From assembly GCF_006715045.1 (NCBI RefSeq), contig NZ_VFML01000002.1, positions 186,001 to 250,000 on the forward strand: a stretch of 64,000 nt of DNA, written 5' to 3'. The position numbers and the translations under genes are program-made. Every line of letters begins with the position of its first letter. Position 1 is the first letter of the stretch. The notes under the pieces are model-generated. The model was not told where the DNA came from and ran no database searches. It worked only from the letters and a program-made list of their open reading frames with translations. The stretch comes from Amycolatopsis cihanbeyliensis (GTDB lineage Bacteria; Actinomycetota; Actinomycetes; Mycobacteriales; Pseudonocardiaceae). Below, in pieces: positions 39,800 through 50,109 of the stretch.

Positions 39800-42154
39800 G
39801 TGACTGTGTCATCGCCGACCCCCAGCGGGGGTCCCGCCCCCACCGGGCCATCAGAACAATCGCCACGAACACCCATCGGGGCGACCGTCCTCGGCTACCC
39901 CCGGATCGGCCCCGACCGGGAACTCAAGCGCGCACTGGAGCGCTACTGGGCGGGCCGGATCGACGAGGCCGAACTGCACGAGGTCGCCAGGAAGATCAGG
40001 GTGGACACCTGGCGCGGGCTGGCCGACGCGGGTCTGGACACCATCCCGTCGAACACGTTCTCCTACTACGACCAGGTACTCGACACCGCCACCCTGTTCG
40101 GCGCCCTGCCCAGCCGGTTCACCAGGCTCGGCGCCGGGCCGACCGACACCTACTTCGCGGCGGCCCGCGGCGTGCAGGACGCGCCCGCGATGGAGATGAC
40201 CAAGTGGTTCGACACGAACTACCACTACCTGGTGCCGGAACTGGGCCCGGACAGCACGTTCTCGGTGGCCGGCAGCAAGCCGATCGAGGAGTACCGCGAG
40301 GCCAGGGCGCTCGGGCTGGAGACAAGGCCGGTGCTGGTCGGTCCGGTGACCTTCCTGCTGCTGTCCAAGGCGGCCGACGGCGCACCGGAGGGCTTCCGGC
40401 CGATCGAGCTGCTGGACAAGCTGCTGCCGGCCTACGTCGAGCTGCTGCGCACGCTGCACGACGAGGGTGTGCGGTGGGTACAGCTGGACGAACCGGCCTT
40501 CGCCGCCGACCGGACCCAGAGCGAGCTGGACGCCCTCGCCCGCGCCTACCAGGCACTCGGCTCGGCGCGGGAGCGGCCGGGCATCATGGTCGCCGGGTAC
40601 TTCGGTGGACTCGGCGACGCGCTGGGCCTGCTCGCCCGCTCCCCGATCGAGGCCCTGGCGGTCGACCTGGTCACCGATCCGTCCACCGTGGACGCGGTGG
40701 CCGCCGAGCGGGGTCTGCGGGACAAGGAGGTCGTCGCCGGCGTGGTGGACGGCCGCAACATCTGGCGGGTCGACGTGGACGGCGCGCTCGCCAGGGCGGC
40801 CACCCTGCTCGGCACCGCGGGCACGGTCGGCGTCGGCACCTCCTGCTCCCTGCTGCACGTCCCGTACGACGTGGACCGGGAGACCGGCATCGACGCGCGG
40901 GTGCGCGACTGGCTCGCCTTCGCCGGGCAGAAGGTGGACGAGGTCGTGCTGATCGGCCGTGCCCTGCGGGAAGGCCAGGAGTCCGTGGCCGCGCAGCTGG
41001 AGACCGCCCGCTCGGCGACCAGGGATCGAGCGGGCGCCGGCGACCTGCGCGACCAGCGGGTGCGGGCCAGGCTGGAGGCACTGAAACCGGAGCACACCCG
41101 CCGTGGCGACTACGCCACGCGGGCCGCCGCGCAGCAGGAGGCACTGAAGCTGCCCGCGCTGCCCAGCACGACCATCGGCTCGTTCCCGCAGACCGGCGAG
41201 GTGCGCAGGCAGCGCGCGGCCTATCGCGCGGGCAGGATCGGCGCCGAGGATTATCGTGCGGCGATGCGCGCCGAGGTCGAGCGGGTCGTCCGGCTGCAGG
41301 AGGACCTCGGGCTGGACGTGCTGGTGCACGGTGAACCCGAGCGCAACGACATGGTGCAGTACTTCGCCGAGCAGCTCGCCGGGTTCGCCGCGACCGAGCA
41401 CGGCTGGGTGCAGTCCTACGGTTCGCGGTGCGTACGCCCGCCGGTGCTGTACGGCGATGTGTCCCGGCCCGCGCCGATGACCGTGGAGTGGGCCAAGTAC
41501 GCGCAGTCGCTCACCGAGCGCCCGGTCAAAGGTATGCTCACCGCTCCGGTGACCATCCTCGCCTGGTCCTTCGTCCGGGACGACCAGCCGCTGGCCGACA
41601 CGGCACGCCAGGTCGCGCTGGCCATCCGGGACGAGGTGCACGATCTGGAGTCCGCCGGGATCCGGGTGATCCAGGTCGACGAGCCCGCGCTGCGTGAGCT
41701 GCTGCCACTGCGGGCCGCCGAGCACAAGGCGTACTTCGACTGGGCGGTGGAGTCGTTCCGGCTGGCCACCTCCGGGATCTCCGACGCCACCCAGATCCAC
41801 ACGCATATGTGCTACTCGGAGTTCGGTGACATCCTGCCCGCGATCGAGGCCATCGACGCGGACGTCACCAGCATCGAGGCCGCCCGTTCACGGATGGAGG
41901 TGCTCACCGACCTGGACGAGGCCGGCTTCTCCCGCGGAGTCGGTCCGGGCGTGTACGACATCCACTCGCCCCGAGTGCCCGATGTGGACGAGGTCAGCAG
42001 CCTGCTGCGGACCGCGGTCGAGGCAGTGCCCGCCGAGCGGGTGTGGGTCAACCCCGACTGCGGGCTGAAGACCCGGGGTTACGCCGAGGTCGAACCGGCG
42101 CTGCGCAACCTGGTGACCGCGGCCAGGCAGGTCCGGGCCCAACTGCCCGCCTGA
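39800..42154 (+). CDS. metE: Cobalamin-independent methionine synthase
   Basis: 784 residues from GTG 39800 behind GAGGAGAGAG. The N-terminal barrel starts [22 protein letters not shown]; the C-terminal catalytic barrel starts near residue 455 with [16 protein letters not shown]. Zinc and homocysteine residues are in [10 protein letters not shown] and [13 protein letters not shown]. It transfers the methyl of 5-methyltetrahydrofolate(polyglutamate) to homocysteine. It has an extra Pro/Ser-rich N-terminus of about 25 residues. The B12 riboswitch in its leader and the terminator at 42163 define a single-gene unit. Confidence 0.95.
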   Translation: MTVSSPTPSGGPAPTGPSEQSPRTPIGATVLGYPRIGPDRELKRALERYWAGRIDEAELHEVARKIRVDTWRGLADAGLDTIPSNTFSYYDQVLDTATLFGALPSRFTRLGAGPTDTYFAAARGVQDAPAMEMTKWFDTNYHYLVPELGPDSTFSVAGSKPIEEYREARALGLETRPVLVGPVTFLLLSKAADGAPEGFRPIELLDKLLPAYVELLRTLHDEGVRWVQLDEPAFAADRTQSELDALARAYQALGSARERPGIMVAGYFGGLGDALGLLARSPIEALAVDLVTDPSTVDAVAAERGLRDKEVVAGVVDGRNIWRVDVDGALARAATLLGTAGTVGVGTSCSLLHVPYDVDRETGIDARVRDWLAFAGQKVDEVVLIGRALREGQESVAAQLETARSATRDRAGAGDLRDQRVRARLEALKPEHTRRGDYATRAAAQQEALKLPALPSTTIGSFPQTGEVRRQRAAYRAGRIGAEDYRAAMRAEVERVVRLQEDLGLDVLVHGEPERNDMVQYFAEQLAGFAATEHGWVQSYGSRCVRPPVLYGDVSRPAPMTVEWAKYAQSLTERPVKGMLTAPVTILAWSFVRDDQPLADTARQVALAIRDEVHDLESAGIRVIQVDEPALRELLPLRAAEHKAYFDWAVESFRLATSGISDATQIHTHMCYSEFGDILPAIEAIDADVTSIEAARSRMEVLTDLDEAGFSRGVGPGVYDIHSPRVPDVDEVSSLLRTAVEAVPAERVWVNPDCGLKTRGYAEVEPALRNLVTAARQVRAQLPA

Positions 42155-42162
42155 CCCGCGGC

Positions 42163-42201
42163 GAACGCCGGTGGCTGCCCGCTCGGGAGCCACCGGCGTT
42201 C
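42163..42201 (+). terminator. Terminator hairpin after metE
   Basis: GAACGCCGGTGGCT (42163-42176) and AGCCACCGGCGTTC (42188-42201) form a perfect 14-bp stem with an 11-base loop, nine bases after the metE stop. Confidence 0.75.
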
Positions 42202-42279
42202 CCGCCCGCACTCTTGTCATACTGCCAACAGTGCGGCACGGTGGTGGTCGAGGCCGGCTCTCAACGAGGAGGGGACGCC

Positions 42280-43791
42280 ATGGCGATCCACACCGTCGGC
42301 AAGGTCACCGAGGCCATCCGCGAGCGGGTCCCGCCGCTCACCTCGATCCCGCTGCCCCGCGCCGTCGACCGGCGCCTCCTGGAACAGCGGTGGCCCACGC
42401 GCGAACTGGCGACCCCACCGCCCGGCAGCGGGCTGGAACCGGTCCCCGGGGACGCCGGTGCACCGCTGATCGGGCACTCGCTCGACTTCATGCGGTTCGG
42501 TACGGAGTACGCGCTGCGCCGCTACCAGACCTACGGCCCGGTGTCCTGGATGGGCGCGTTCGGCAGGCGGATCGTCAGCCTCACCGGGCCGGAGGCGACC
42601 CAGATCGCGCTGGTCAACAAGGACAAGGCGTTCTCACAGGACGGCTGGTCCTTCTTCATCGAGAAGTTCTTCCACCGCGGGCTGATGCTGCTCGACTTCG
42701 GTGAGCACCGGATGCATCGCAGGATCATGCAGCAGGCCTTCACCCGCGACCGGCTCACCGGCTACGTCGACCAGCTCGCCCCGGTGCTGCGGGAGGGCAT
42801 CACCGGGTGGTCGGGCCAGTCAGGGCGGGCAGGGTGGACACAGCTACGGCTGTACTGGGCGCTCAAACAGCTCACCCTGGACGTGGCGACCAGGGTGTTC
42901 ATGGACATGCCCAGCGGAGCGCGGGCCCACCGGATCAACCGCGCGTTCGTGGACGCCGTCCGCGCGGGCACCGCCGTCGTCCGCTACCCCGTTCCCGGTG
43001 GCCGCTGGGCGGCCGGCCTGGCGGGCCGCAGGGTGCTGGAACGCTACTTCGCCGAGAACCTGCCCGGCCGGCGCGACGGCACCGGTGCGGACCTGTTCGC
43101 CGCGCTGTGCCACGCCTCCACCGAGGACGGCGAGCGGTTCAGCGACGCCGACGTGATCAACCACATGATCTTCCTGATGATGGCCGCGCACGACACCAGC
43201 ACCATCACCAGCACGGCGGCGGCCTACTACCTCGCCAAGCATCCGCAGTGGCAGGAGCGGGCCAGGGAGGAGTCCCGCGGGCTCGGTGACGAACTCCCGG
43301 ATATCGAGGCACTCGACGGGCTGCACACCCTCGATCTGGTCATCAAGGAGGCGCTGCGCCTGCTCGCGCCGGTGCCGAGCATGGCCCGCAAGACCGTGAC
43401 CGACACCGAGGTGCTCGGCCACTACATCCCGGCCGGGACCTTGGTCGGCGTCTCCCCCGTGGTCAACCACTTCCTGCCGGAGTACTGGACCGACCCGCGT
43501 TCCTTCGACCCCGAACGGTTCAACGAGCAACGCAGGGAGGACAAGTCCCACCGCTACGCCTGGATCCCGTTCGGCGGCGGCGCGCACAAATGCATCGGGC
43601 TACATTTCGGGATGCTCGAGGTGAAAGCCATCCTGCATGAGATGCTGCGAGCCTACCGGTGGACGACTCCGGAGAGTTACCACGTGCGGTGGGACTATGT
43701 TTCCCTGCCGGTGCCGGTCGACGGGCTACCTGTTCGGCTCAGCCCACTAGAGCCATTCGGCGCAACCCGGGCTGGGGTAACCGGCCGCTGA
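42280..43791 (+). CDS. Cytochrome P450
   Basis: 503 residues from ATG 42280 with GAGGAGGGG upstream. Hallmarks are the I-helix MAAHDTSTIT (oxygen-activating Thr), the K-helix ExxR in IKEALRLL, and the heme-binding loop FGGGAHKCIGLHFG with the thiolate Cys. The overall form is soluble, without a membrane anchor, but longer than most bacterial P450s and with a CYP51/CYP136-like feel (SFFIEKFFHRGLMLLDFGEHRMHRR is split across residues about 125-150). No ferredoxin or reductase gene is adjacent. Substrate unknown; a sterol or fatty-acid-like molecule is possible in view of the lipid genes elsewhere in the window. Confidence 0.9.
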   Translation: MAIHTVGKVTEAIRERVPPLTSIPLPRAVDRRLLEQRWPTRELATPPPGSGLEPVPGDAGAPLIGHSLDFMRFGTEYALRRYQTYGPVSWMGAFGRRIVSLTGPEATQIALVNKDKAFSQDGWSFFIEKFFHRGLMLLDFGEHRMHRRIMQQAFTRDRLTGYVDQLAPVLREGITGWSGQSGRAGWTQLRLYWALKQLTLDVATRVFMDMPSGARAHRINRAFVDAVRAGTAVVRYPVPGGRWAAGLAGRRVLERYFAENLPGRRDGTGADLFAALCHASTEDGERFSDADVINHMIFLMMAAHDTSTITSTAAAYYLAKHPQWQERAREESRGLGDELPDIEALDGLHTLDLVIKEALRLLAPVPSMARKTVTDTEVLGHYIPAGTLVGVSPVVNHFLPEYWTDPRSFDPERFNEQRREDKSHRYAWIPFGGGAHKCIGLHFGMLEVKAILHEMLRAYRWTTPESYHVRWDYVSLPVPVDGLPVRLSPLEPFGATRAGVTGR

Positions 43792-43964
43792 CGACACTTT
43801 GCGTCACTGGATTTTCACCGATCATCACTCATTCAGCCGGTAGACACCCTACTCGGCGCATGATGCCGTTGCAGGGTTCTCGGCTTGCTCGTATCCGGTG
43901 TGTACGTGCCGAACCGCACACCAGCGACGAGTTGGTCACCGCTGAGGCCATGGAGAGGTGGAGC

Positions 43965-45809
43965 GTGCCGAAGCCTGGTGACGCACCAGGGTTGGTGGAG
44001 ATCGCCCGCCGATGGGCGACCACGTTGGCGGACACGAAAGGAGTAACGCTTCCCACGAACGAGCTCCAGGATGTCCTCCTGGACATGGCTCGCGAGGTGC
44101 ACGCGCGGTCCGACACCGCACGCGACGCCGCGGTGCACCGGTTCACCGCGCTCTACTCCGCCTCGCCCATCGGGATCGCGCTCGCCGAGCCGGACGGTGT
44201 GATCGTCGAGGTGAACCAGGCGCTGGTGCGCATCCTCGGCGGCAAGGTGGACCAGTTACGCGGCCGTGCGATCACCGACCTCGGCGCGACCGAGCGGGAG
44301 GCGAGCTCGCTCGCCGCGGGCATCGAGGAGTTGGGCGAGCACGACCTGCCCCGGTACCGCGAGCGGATGAAGCTCACGCACACCACCGACGGGCCGCTGT
44401 GGGTGCATGTGACGCTGGCGCGGCTGCCGGGCGACGGCACCGGCGCCACCTATCCGGTGCTGATGGTTGAGGACGCGAACGAGTTACACCTGCTACAGGA
44501 GACGTTGCGCTACCAGAACCTGCACGACCCGCTGACCGGCCTGCCCAACTCCTCGCAGTTCCTCGCGAAGCTGGAGGCCTCGCTGTCGGAATCGCCTGCC
44601 GAGCGGTTCGGGTTGGTGTACCTGGATCTCGACGGTTTCAAGGTGATCAACGACGGGCTCGGCGCCGGTGTCGGCGACCACGTACTGCGCGGGGTGGCCG
44701 GCAAGCTGTGCTCGGTGTTCACCAGCCATGACGCGTTCGTCGCCCGCCTGTCCGGTGATGGCTTCGCCGTGCTGTTGCGGGGCGACCTGCGCGCACCGCA
44801 CGTGATCGCGATGGTGCAGGAGGCACTGGCCGAGCTGGCCGAGCCGATCTACGTGGGCGGGGAAGGCATCGGGGTAAGTGCCAGTGCGGGCATCGTGGTG
44901 CACGCCGACGTGGACACCCCGGAGGAGTTCCTGCGCGCCGCGGAGATCGCACTGCACCGGGCCAAGGAGGCCGGCAAGGCGCAGTGGATGCTGTACGACC
45001 CGGAGCTCGACAAACGCGACCGCAGCCGCTACCGGCTCGGCGCGGTCATCGGGGGCGCACTGGAGAACGGCGAGTTCCACCTCACGTACCAGCCCACGGT
45101 GAAGCTGAGCGGGCCGGGAACGCTGATGGCGGTGAACGCCGGGCTGCAATGGCAGCACCCGGAGCTCGGCGAGCTGGACTCGGCCGAGTTCTACCCGCTC
45201 GCGGCCGTCACCGGGATGACCATCCCGCTGGGCCGTTGGCTGCTCACCGAGTCCCTCGCGGCGACCGCGCGCTGGCGACGGCGGTTCGGTGACGCGGCGC
45301 CGGACGTCTGCGTGCGGCTGCCGCACCGGCTGGCGATCGACCCCGACCTGGTGCTGGTGGTCAAGGAGGAGCTCGACCGGCACGGGCTACCGGGCAACGC
45401 GTTGCGGCTGTGCACCGACGGGGTCTCGGTCAACGACCCGCGCGGCGAGGTGCTCGACTCGCTGGCCGTGCTCGCCGATCTCGGTGCCACGATGGTGCTC
45501 GCCGTGTCCGGCACGGCCGACCTCGAGCTGATCACCAGGCACGAGCTGCCCGTGCGGCACATCATCCTGACCGGCGCGGTCATCGACGCGCTGGCCGAGC
45601 AGGACGACGAGGCCACCGTGCACGACCTGCGGCATCTCATCGAGCGCGGCCAGGCACTCGGGCTACGCATCGGCGCCGAGGGCGTGCGGACCCGGGCCCA
45701 TGCGGACCGGCTACGCGACCTCGGCGTGCGCGCCGGGCGTGGCCCGTTTGTCGGCGAGTCGGTGACCGGGGAGGATGTCGATCAGCTCATCGAGCGGCAC
45801 ACGCGCTAG
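43965..45809 (+). CDS. PAS-GGDEF-EAL protein with degenerate catalytic motifs
   Basis: 614 residues from GTG 43965, preceded by GGAGAGGTGGAG; ATG 43950 and 43861 are alternatives. Residues about 65-180 are a PAS domain (YSASPIGIALAEPDGVIVEVNQ in two parts). The GGDEF domain begins DPLTGLPNSSQFL, has YLDLDGFKVINDGLG, but SGDGF replaces GGDEF. The EAL domain begins FHLTYQPTVKL but lacks the EAL triplet (AVNAGLQW) and most metal ligands. It is therefore unlikely to make or break c-di-GMP and may act as a sensor or receptor. It is a stand-alone gene between the P450 and a peroxiredoxin gene. Confidence 0.87.
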   Translation: MPKPGDAPGLVEIARRWATTLADTKGVTLPTNELQDVLLDMAREVHARSDTARDAAVHRFTALYSASPIGIALAEPDGVIVEVNQALVRILGGKVDQLRGRAITDLGATEREASSLAAGIEELGEHDLPRYRERMKLTHTTDGPLWVHVTLARLPGDGTGATYPVLMVEDANELHLLQETLRYQNLHDPLTGLPNSSQFLAKLEASLSESPAERFGLVYLDLDGFKVINDGLGAGVGDHVLRGVAGKLCSVFTSHDAFVARLSGDGFAVLLRGDLRAPHVIAMVQEALAELAEPIYVGGEGIGVSASAGIVVHADVDTPEEFLRAAEIALHRAKEAGKAQWMLYDPELDKRDRSRYRLGAVIGGALENGEFHLTYQPTVKLSGPGTLMAVNAGLQWQHPELGELDSAEFYPLAAVTGMTIPLGRWLLTESLAATARWRRRFGDAAPDVCVRLPHRLAIDPDLVLVVKEELDRHGLPGNALRLCTDGVSVNDPRGEVLDSLAVLADLGATMVLAVSGTADLELITRHELPVRHIILTGAVIDALAEQDDEATVHDLRHLIERGQALGLRIGAEGVRTRAHADRLRDLGVRAGRGPFVGESVTGEDVDQLIERHTR

Positions 45810-45854
45810 GAATGCCACTGTCGCCGCTCACACCGCCGACAGCAGGAGGACCGC

Positions 45855-46310
45855 ATGCAGCAGGGCGACCGTGCTCCCGACTTCACCCTGCCCGACGAGA
45901 CCGGGCAGCGACGTTCGCTGGCGGAGTTCCTGGAGGCCGGACCGGTCGTGTTGTTCTTCTACCCCGCCGCGATGACCAAGGGATGCACGGCCGAGAGCTG
46001 TCACTTCCGCGACCTCGCCGCCGAGTTCCACGAGGCGGGCGCGCATCGGGTCGGGATAAGCCCGGATCCGGTGAGCAAACAGGAGAAGTTCGCCGACACG
46101 CACAACTTCGGCTTCCCACTGCTATCCGATCCGGATGGTGAGGTGGCCACCCGGTTCGGCGTGCGCCGCAGGTTCGGCCCGCTACTGACCCGGCGTCAGA
46201 CCTTCGTCATCGACACCGACCGCAGGGTGCTCGAAGTGATCAAGAGCGAGATGCGGATGAACGCGCACGCCGACCGTGCCCTGGAGGTCCTCCACTCCCG
46301 CCACCCCTAG
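45855..46310 (+). CDS. bcp: Peroxiredoxin, BCP/PrxQ type
   Basis: 151 residues. The peroxidatic site is PAAMTKGCTAESCHFRD, where the two Cys five residues apart mark the PrxQ/BCP class with an intra-helix resolving Cys. VLFFYP precedes it as expected. An Ala-Met replaces the usual Lys/Asp-x-Thr-Pro-Gly loop (PAAMTKG against PKDDTPG), a variation seen in some actinomycetes. It reduces hydroperoxides with thioredoxin. RBS AGGAGG precedes ATG 45855. The stop is five bases from the convergent LCP gene. Confidence 0.88.
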   Translation: MQQGDRAPDFTLPDETGQRRSLAEFLEAGPVVLFFYPAAMTKGCTAESCHFRDLAAEFHEAGAHRVGISPDPVSKQEKFADTHNFGFPLLSDPDGEVATRFGVRRRFGPLLTRRQTFVIDTDRRVLEVIKSEMRMNAHADRALEVLHSRHP

Positions 46311-46315
46311 CCGGC

Positions 46316-47485
46316 TCAGCTCACGATGACGCTGTCCGGGATGGGCTGGTCGGTACGCAACGCGTCGAAGAGTTGCTCGGACTTCTGCCCGTCCCAGTTC
46401 CGGGCCGAGCCCGAGGTGACCGGCACGGTGGTGGTCACCACGCCGCCGGAGGAGATCCCGCGCATCGCCCAGCCGAGCGCGGCCAGGTTGTGCAGGTGGT
46501 CTCCGGTGTCCATGGTCAGCGCGTCGGGCGCCGAGGACAGCAGCGGGAACAGCGAGAACGGGTTGAGCACCGTCCACGGGCTGGCCACCTCGTCGGCCAG
46601 CGCGCCGATGAACTTGCGCTGGTTGGCGATCCGGTCCAGGTCGGAACGCGGGGTGGCCTCGCTGTACCGCATCCGGACGAACCCGAGTGCCTGCGCACCG
46701 TCGAGTTCCTGCTTCCCTGCCGGGATGGTGATCCCGGTCTTCGTGTCGTGCATCTCGGCCGGGATGTCCATCTCCACCCCGCCGACGGCGTCCACGATGT
46801 TGGCGAACCCGCCGAAACCGATCTCGGCGTAGTGGTCCAGCCGCAGCCCGGTCGCCTGCTCCACGGTCTGCGCCAGCAGCTTCGGGCCACCGAAGGAGAA
46901 GGCGGCGTTGATCTTGTTGGTGCCGTGCCCCGGGATCGGCACCTCCGAGTCGCGGGGCAGGCTCAGCAGGGTCGGCGGGGTGCCGTTGTCCGGAAGGTGC
47001 GCCACCATGATCGTGTCGGTGCGCTGCCCGCCGGTGTCGCCTGTGGACAGCCGGGCCTCGTCTTCCGGATCCAGCCCTTGCCTGGAGTCCGAGCCCACGA
47101 TCAGCCAGTTCGTGCCCTCGGCCGCGGCGGGCCTGCCCTCGTACTCCCCCGGCAGCGCGTCCACCCGGTTGATCGAGAACTCGAGGTACACCCACACCCC
47201 GGCGATGAACAGCACGAACACCAGGAACAGGCTGAGCAGGACACGGCCGAAGCCCCAGCGCCTGCGGCGACGCGGCCGCCCGGCCGGTGGCTCGCCGGGG
47301 CGCTGCGGCGGCCGTTGCCGGGGCGGTGGCGCCTGCCGCTGGGGTTGTTGCGGGGGGCGCTGCTGCCGGCCGGGCAGCGGCATGAGCTGCGCGGACTGGT
47401 GTTCCCGGGGACGGCGTGGCGGCCGGCGGGACCCGGGGGGCGGCTGCTGGCCGCCGTAGTTTCCGCCGTAGGTCATCGCCATCAT
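46316..47485 (-). CDS. LytR-CpsA-Psr (LCP) family glycopolymer ligase
   Basis: About 389 residues; starts at 47485, 47482, 47476 or 47533 are all in frame. The N-terminal 75 residues are Pro/Arg/Gln-rich and cytoplasmic, then one TM helix (VLLSLFLVFVLFIAGVWVYL). The LCP domain shows WLIVGSDSRQG, RTDTIMVAHL, LLSLPRDSEV, HGTNKINAAFSFGG and VRMRYSEATPRSDLDR. These Arg and Asp residues bind the pyrophosphate of lipid-linked polymers. In actinomycetes LCP enzymes attach arabinogalactan or teichoic-like polymers to peptidoglycan. It is a single gene convergent with bcp. Confidence 0.9.
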   Translation of the reverse strand: MMAMTYGGNYGGQQPPPGSRRPPRRPREHQSAQLMPLPGRQQRPPQQPQRQAPPPRQRPPQRPGEPPAGRPRRRRRWGFGRVLLSLFLVFVLFIAGVWVYLEFSINRVDALPGEYEGRPAAAEGTNWLIVGSDSRQGLDPEDEARLSTGDTGGQRTDTIMVAHLPDNGTPPTLLSLPRDSEVPIPGHGTNKINAAFSFGGPKLLAQTVEQATGLRLDHYAEIGFGGFANIVDAVGGVEMDIPAEMHDTKTGITIPAGKQELDGAQALGFVRMRYSEATPRSDLDRIANQRKFIGALADEVASPWTVLNPFSLFPLLSSAPDALTMDTGDHLHNLAALGWAMRGISSGGVVTTTVPVTSGSARNWDGQKSEQLFDALRTDQPIPDSVIVS

Positions 47486-47584
47486 CCCATCAGTCGTCCG
47501 CGGTCGGGTGCGAGCACGCCTACTAAACCGCATCCCGCTGCGCGGTGGACGTGCGACACCCCTTTCGGGTTGCGCCGGCCCCGG

Positions 47585-48832
47585 TCAGGCGAAGGACAGC
47601 TGGTGCACCTTGAGGTACCTGGCCCGGAAACCCGCCTCCGAGTAGGCCAGGTAGAACTCCCACATCCGCCGGAACACCTCGTCGAAACCGAGCCCGGCCA
47701 CGTCCTGCCACCTGCGGGTGAACCGCTCCCGCCACTCCCGCAGGGTACGCGCGTAGTCCTGGCCGAACTCGCGCACGGCGCGCAGCCGCAGCGCGGCGTG
47801 CTCGGCGAGCCCTCGTTCGATCGCCTCCACCGAGGGCAGCAGGCCGCCGGGGAAGATGTACTTGTGCATCCAGGTGTAGGAGGAGGCGGTGGCCAGCATC
47901 CGCTCGTGCGGCATGGTGATGGCCTGTAGCCCCACCCTGCCGCCGGGGCGCAGCCTGCGCCCGACGGCGCCGAAGAAGTCCGGCCAGTACTGCCCGCCGA
48001 CAGCCTCGATCATCTCCACGCTGACCACGGCGTCGTAGCTGCCCCGCACCTCACGGTAGTCGCTCAGCCGGATATCCACCCGGTCGGCGACCCCGGCCGC
48101 CCCGATCCGCCGCAGGGCGAGGTCCCGCTGCTGTTCGGACAGCGTCACCGTGGTCACCCTGGCGCCGCGCCGGGCCGCCCTGATCGCCAGCTCACCCCAA
48201 CCGGTCCCGATCTCCAGCAGCTCGGTCCCGGAACGCACCCCGGCGTGGTCCAGCACGCCGTCGATCTTGCGCCGCTGCGCGTCCGCCAGGTCGTCACCCG
48301 CGCCGAACAGCGCCGAGGAGTACGTCATGGTCTCGTCCAGGAAGGTCGCGAACATCTCGTTGGAGAGGTCGTAGTGCCTTCGGATGTTGGACCGGGCCCC
48401 GGTCACCGAGCTGTCCTCCCCGGGAGGGTGCGCGCGATCCACGAACCGACGCAGCCGTTGCAGGAACGGCGGCACCAGCGTCGTGACCCGCTCGGCGAAC
48501 GGCGTCAGCACCTCGGCCAGCGCGTCCGCGCTCCAGTCGCCGGCCAGGTAGGACTCACCGAAGCCGATCTTGGCGTCCACGCCCAGCCGGTTGAAGAAGG
48601 TCACCGGCCGGTGCAGCCACATCCGCGGTGCCTCCGGACCACCGGCGCCGAGCCGGCTGCCGTCCGGGAGGCTCACCCGGATGTCCATCTGCCCTACGGC
48701 GCGCCGGAACAGCGCCTCGGCCACCCTGGCGCGCAGCGGCGCCCGCCGCGGGGTGCCGAGGTCCGGCCAGATCTCCGGGTCCGGTGCGCTCCGCCCGGCG
48801 GCGGGAGCTCGGTCAACGCTCGAAGTGCTCAC
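47585..48832 (-). CDS. Cyclopropane-fatty-acyl-phospholipid synthase-type methyltransferase
   Basis: 415 residues. The SAM-binding motif is LLEIGTGWGELAIRAA, preceded by the bicarbonate/substrate region NIRRHYDLSNEMF and TYSSALFGAGDDL, and followed by SVEMIEAVGGQYWPDFF and YIFPGGLLPS, all typical of CFA synthases and mycolic acid cyclopropane synthases. The protein has the extra N-terminal lipid-binding domain (about 140 residues) seen in true CFA synthases. It would methylate or cyclopropanate unsaturated acyl chains in membrane phospholipids. Downstream gap of 100 bases to the LCP gene; upstream lies a dispersed repeat. Confidence 0.9.
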   Translation of the reverse strand: MSTSSVDRAPAAGRSAPDPEIWPDLGTPRRAPLRARVAEALFRRAVGQMDIRVSLPDGSRLGAGGPEAPRMWLHRPVTFFNRLGVDAKIGFGESYLAGDWSADALAEVLTPFAERVTTLVPPFLQRLRRFVDRAHPPGEDSSVTGARSNIRRHYDLSNEMFATFLDETMTYSSALFGAGDDLADAQRRKIDGVLDHAGVRSGTELLEIGTGWGELAIRAARRGARVTTVTLSEQQRDLALRRIGAAGVADRVDIRLSDYREVRGSYDAVVSVEMIEAVGGQYWPDFFGAVGRRLRPGGRVGLQAITMPHERMLATASSYTWMHKYIFPGGLLPSVEAIERGLAEHAALRLRAVREFGQDYARTLREWRERFTRRWQDVAGLGFDEVFRRMWEFYLAYSEAGFRARYLKVHQLSFA

Positions 48833-48853
48833 AGCTACTCCTCAACGCTCACA

Positions 48854-48882
48854 GTGCTTGTCCGGAACGCGCGACACGATCG
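48854..48882. repeat. Dispersed intergenic repeat, copy 2
   Basis: GTGCTTGTCCGGAACGCGCG followed by ACACGATCG, upstream of the CFA synthase-type gene. The copy at 33982-34011 matches with two substitutions and one gap. Confidence 0.55.
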
Positions 48883-48955
48883 TTTTCAGTAGCACGGCGG
48901 CGCGGAGCGCCCCCGATCGGCTGCGGAGACGGGCGGGCGGGACTCGGACGCCCTG

Positions 48956-49651
48956 TCACAGTGGAATACGCAATCGTTGCCCTTCCCCGCGGGCCCATGC
49001 CGCCGGGAACGACCCGCTCACACCCGGCAGGCCGAGCGTCTCCACGACGAATCCACGCACCAGCGTGCTCCACACCGCCGGCCTGCGCAGCATCGCGTGG
49101 CCTTCGGCGCTCACCTCGAATCTCGCCAGCCGTGCGGCGCGAGCGGCCGCGCGGCTGCCGTAGGCATGCGAATGGGTCGGGCTGGTGACCCGGTCGAGTG
49201 TGCCGTGCGCGAGCACCACGGTGCGGCCGTCCACCGGCCCCACCGGCTCGTCCTTCGGCGTCCACGGCGCCAGCGCGCACACGCCGGTCACGGCGGGGTC
49301 GTCGGCTACCCGCAGCGCCGCCCTGCCGCCCATCGAGTGCCCCACCAGCAACACCGGAAGGCCCGGATGCTCGGCACGGATCCGTTCCAGCGCCCAGCGG
49401 GCGTCCAGCACCGGGTCCAGCCGGGGCTCGTTCCAGCCACGCACCCGGTTGCGCAACAGGGCGACGTGCACGCCGTGCGGTCCGCCTGCCCGGTGAAGCG
49501 CCATGGCGAACGGAACCATCCGCAGGAAGGCCAGCCGCCACGGCCGCACCGCCGTGTCACCCCACTCGGCCCCGCCGTGCAGCACCAGCACCACCGCACG
49601 CGCCCGGCCGGTGGCCCGCCAACAGAACAGGCCCGGTACGTCCTGATCCAC
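48956..49651 (-). CDS. Alpha/beta hydrolase
   Basis: About 231 residues. AAGGAGG lies just before GTG codons at 49654 and 49651, which favours 49651 (first residues MDQDVPGLFCW); an upstream GTG at 49675 is the longest option. The nucleophile elbow is GHSMGGRA, the acid is in HGTLDRVTSP and the His in AEGHAMLRR, a complete triad of the dienelactone-hydrolase-like or serine aminopeptidase type. The sequence VLHGGAEWGDTAV gives the oxyanion strand. Substrate unknown. It is divergent from a membrane glycosyltransferase-like gene across a 458-base gap. Confidence 0.8.
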   Translation of the reverse strand: MDQDVPGLFCWRATGRARAVVLVLHGGAEWGDTAVRPWRLAFLRMVPFAMALHRAGGPHGVHVALLRNRVRGWNEPRLDPVLDARWALERIRAEHPGLPVLLVGHSMGGRAALRVADDPAVTGVCALAPWTPKDEPVGPVDGRTVVLAHGTLDRVTSPTHSHAYGSRAAARAARLARFEVSAEGHAMLRRPAVWSTLVRGFVVETLGLPGVSGSFPAAWARGEGQRLRIPL

Positions 49652-50109
49652 CACCCACCTCCTTCGGCTTCCCACTCAACTCGATCATTCGGAGCCGGGC
49701 ACCCGCCGGATGGCCCGTTGTGGCGAGCACCACGTCCCCCGACGGCAGACACCGGGAGGAGCGATACGCGCGGACGAGGGCCGGGCGGTCATCCAGGGTG
49801 CCGCTCCTCCCACTCCCGGACACCACCCGCCGACTCGCGAGTAACATCCTCGCCGTGCCGATCCGGCCGCTCCAGCAAGGCGAACGCGGCCCTGGTCATC
49901 TACAAAGGACAGACAAACCCTTACGTCCGTCCATATAGGACACAGCTTGTGCCCGGACCGCGGTGGGCGAGGACAACCCGCGGACGGGGCCGGAACGGAG
50001 GCGTTCGCCGGGCCGGCGCGCGGCGGCGAACGGTGCTCGCCTACCCTGCCTTTCTCGGCGCGCGCGGCGCCGATGCGACGATCATCGGTCGGCGGAGGGA
50101 CGAAGCACC
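49652..50109. other. Intergenic region between divergent hydrolase and membrane protein genes
   Basis: 458 bases with no convincing gene. An A/T-rich patch at 49898-49950 (CATCTACAAAGGACAGACAAAC is broken by GC on both sides; then TTACGTCCGTCCATATAGGAC) is the only promoter-like stretch seen. GGACAGAC and GTCCGTCC near 49910-49935 could pair. Nothing else recognisable. Confidence 0.4.
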
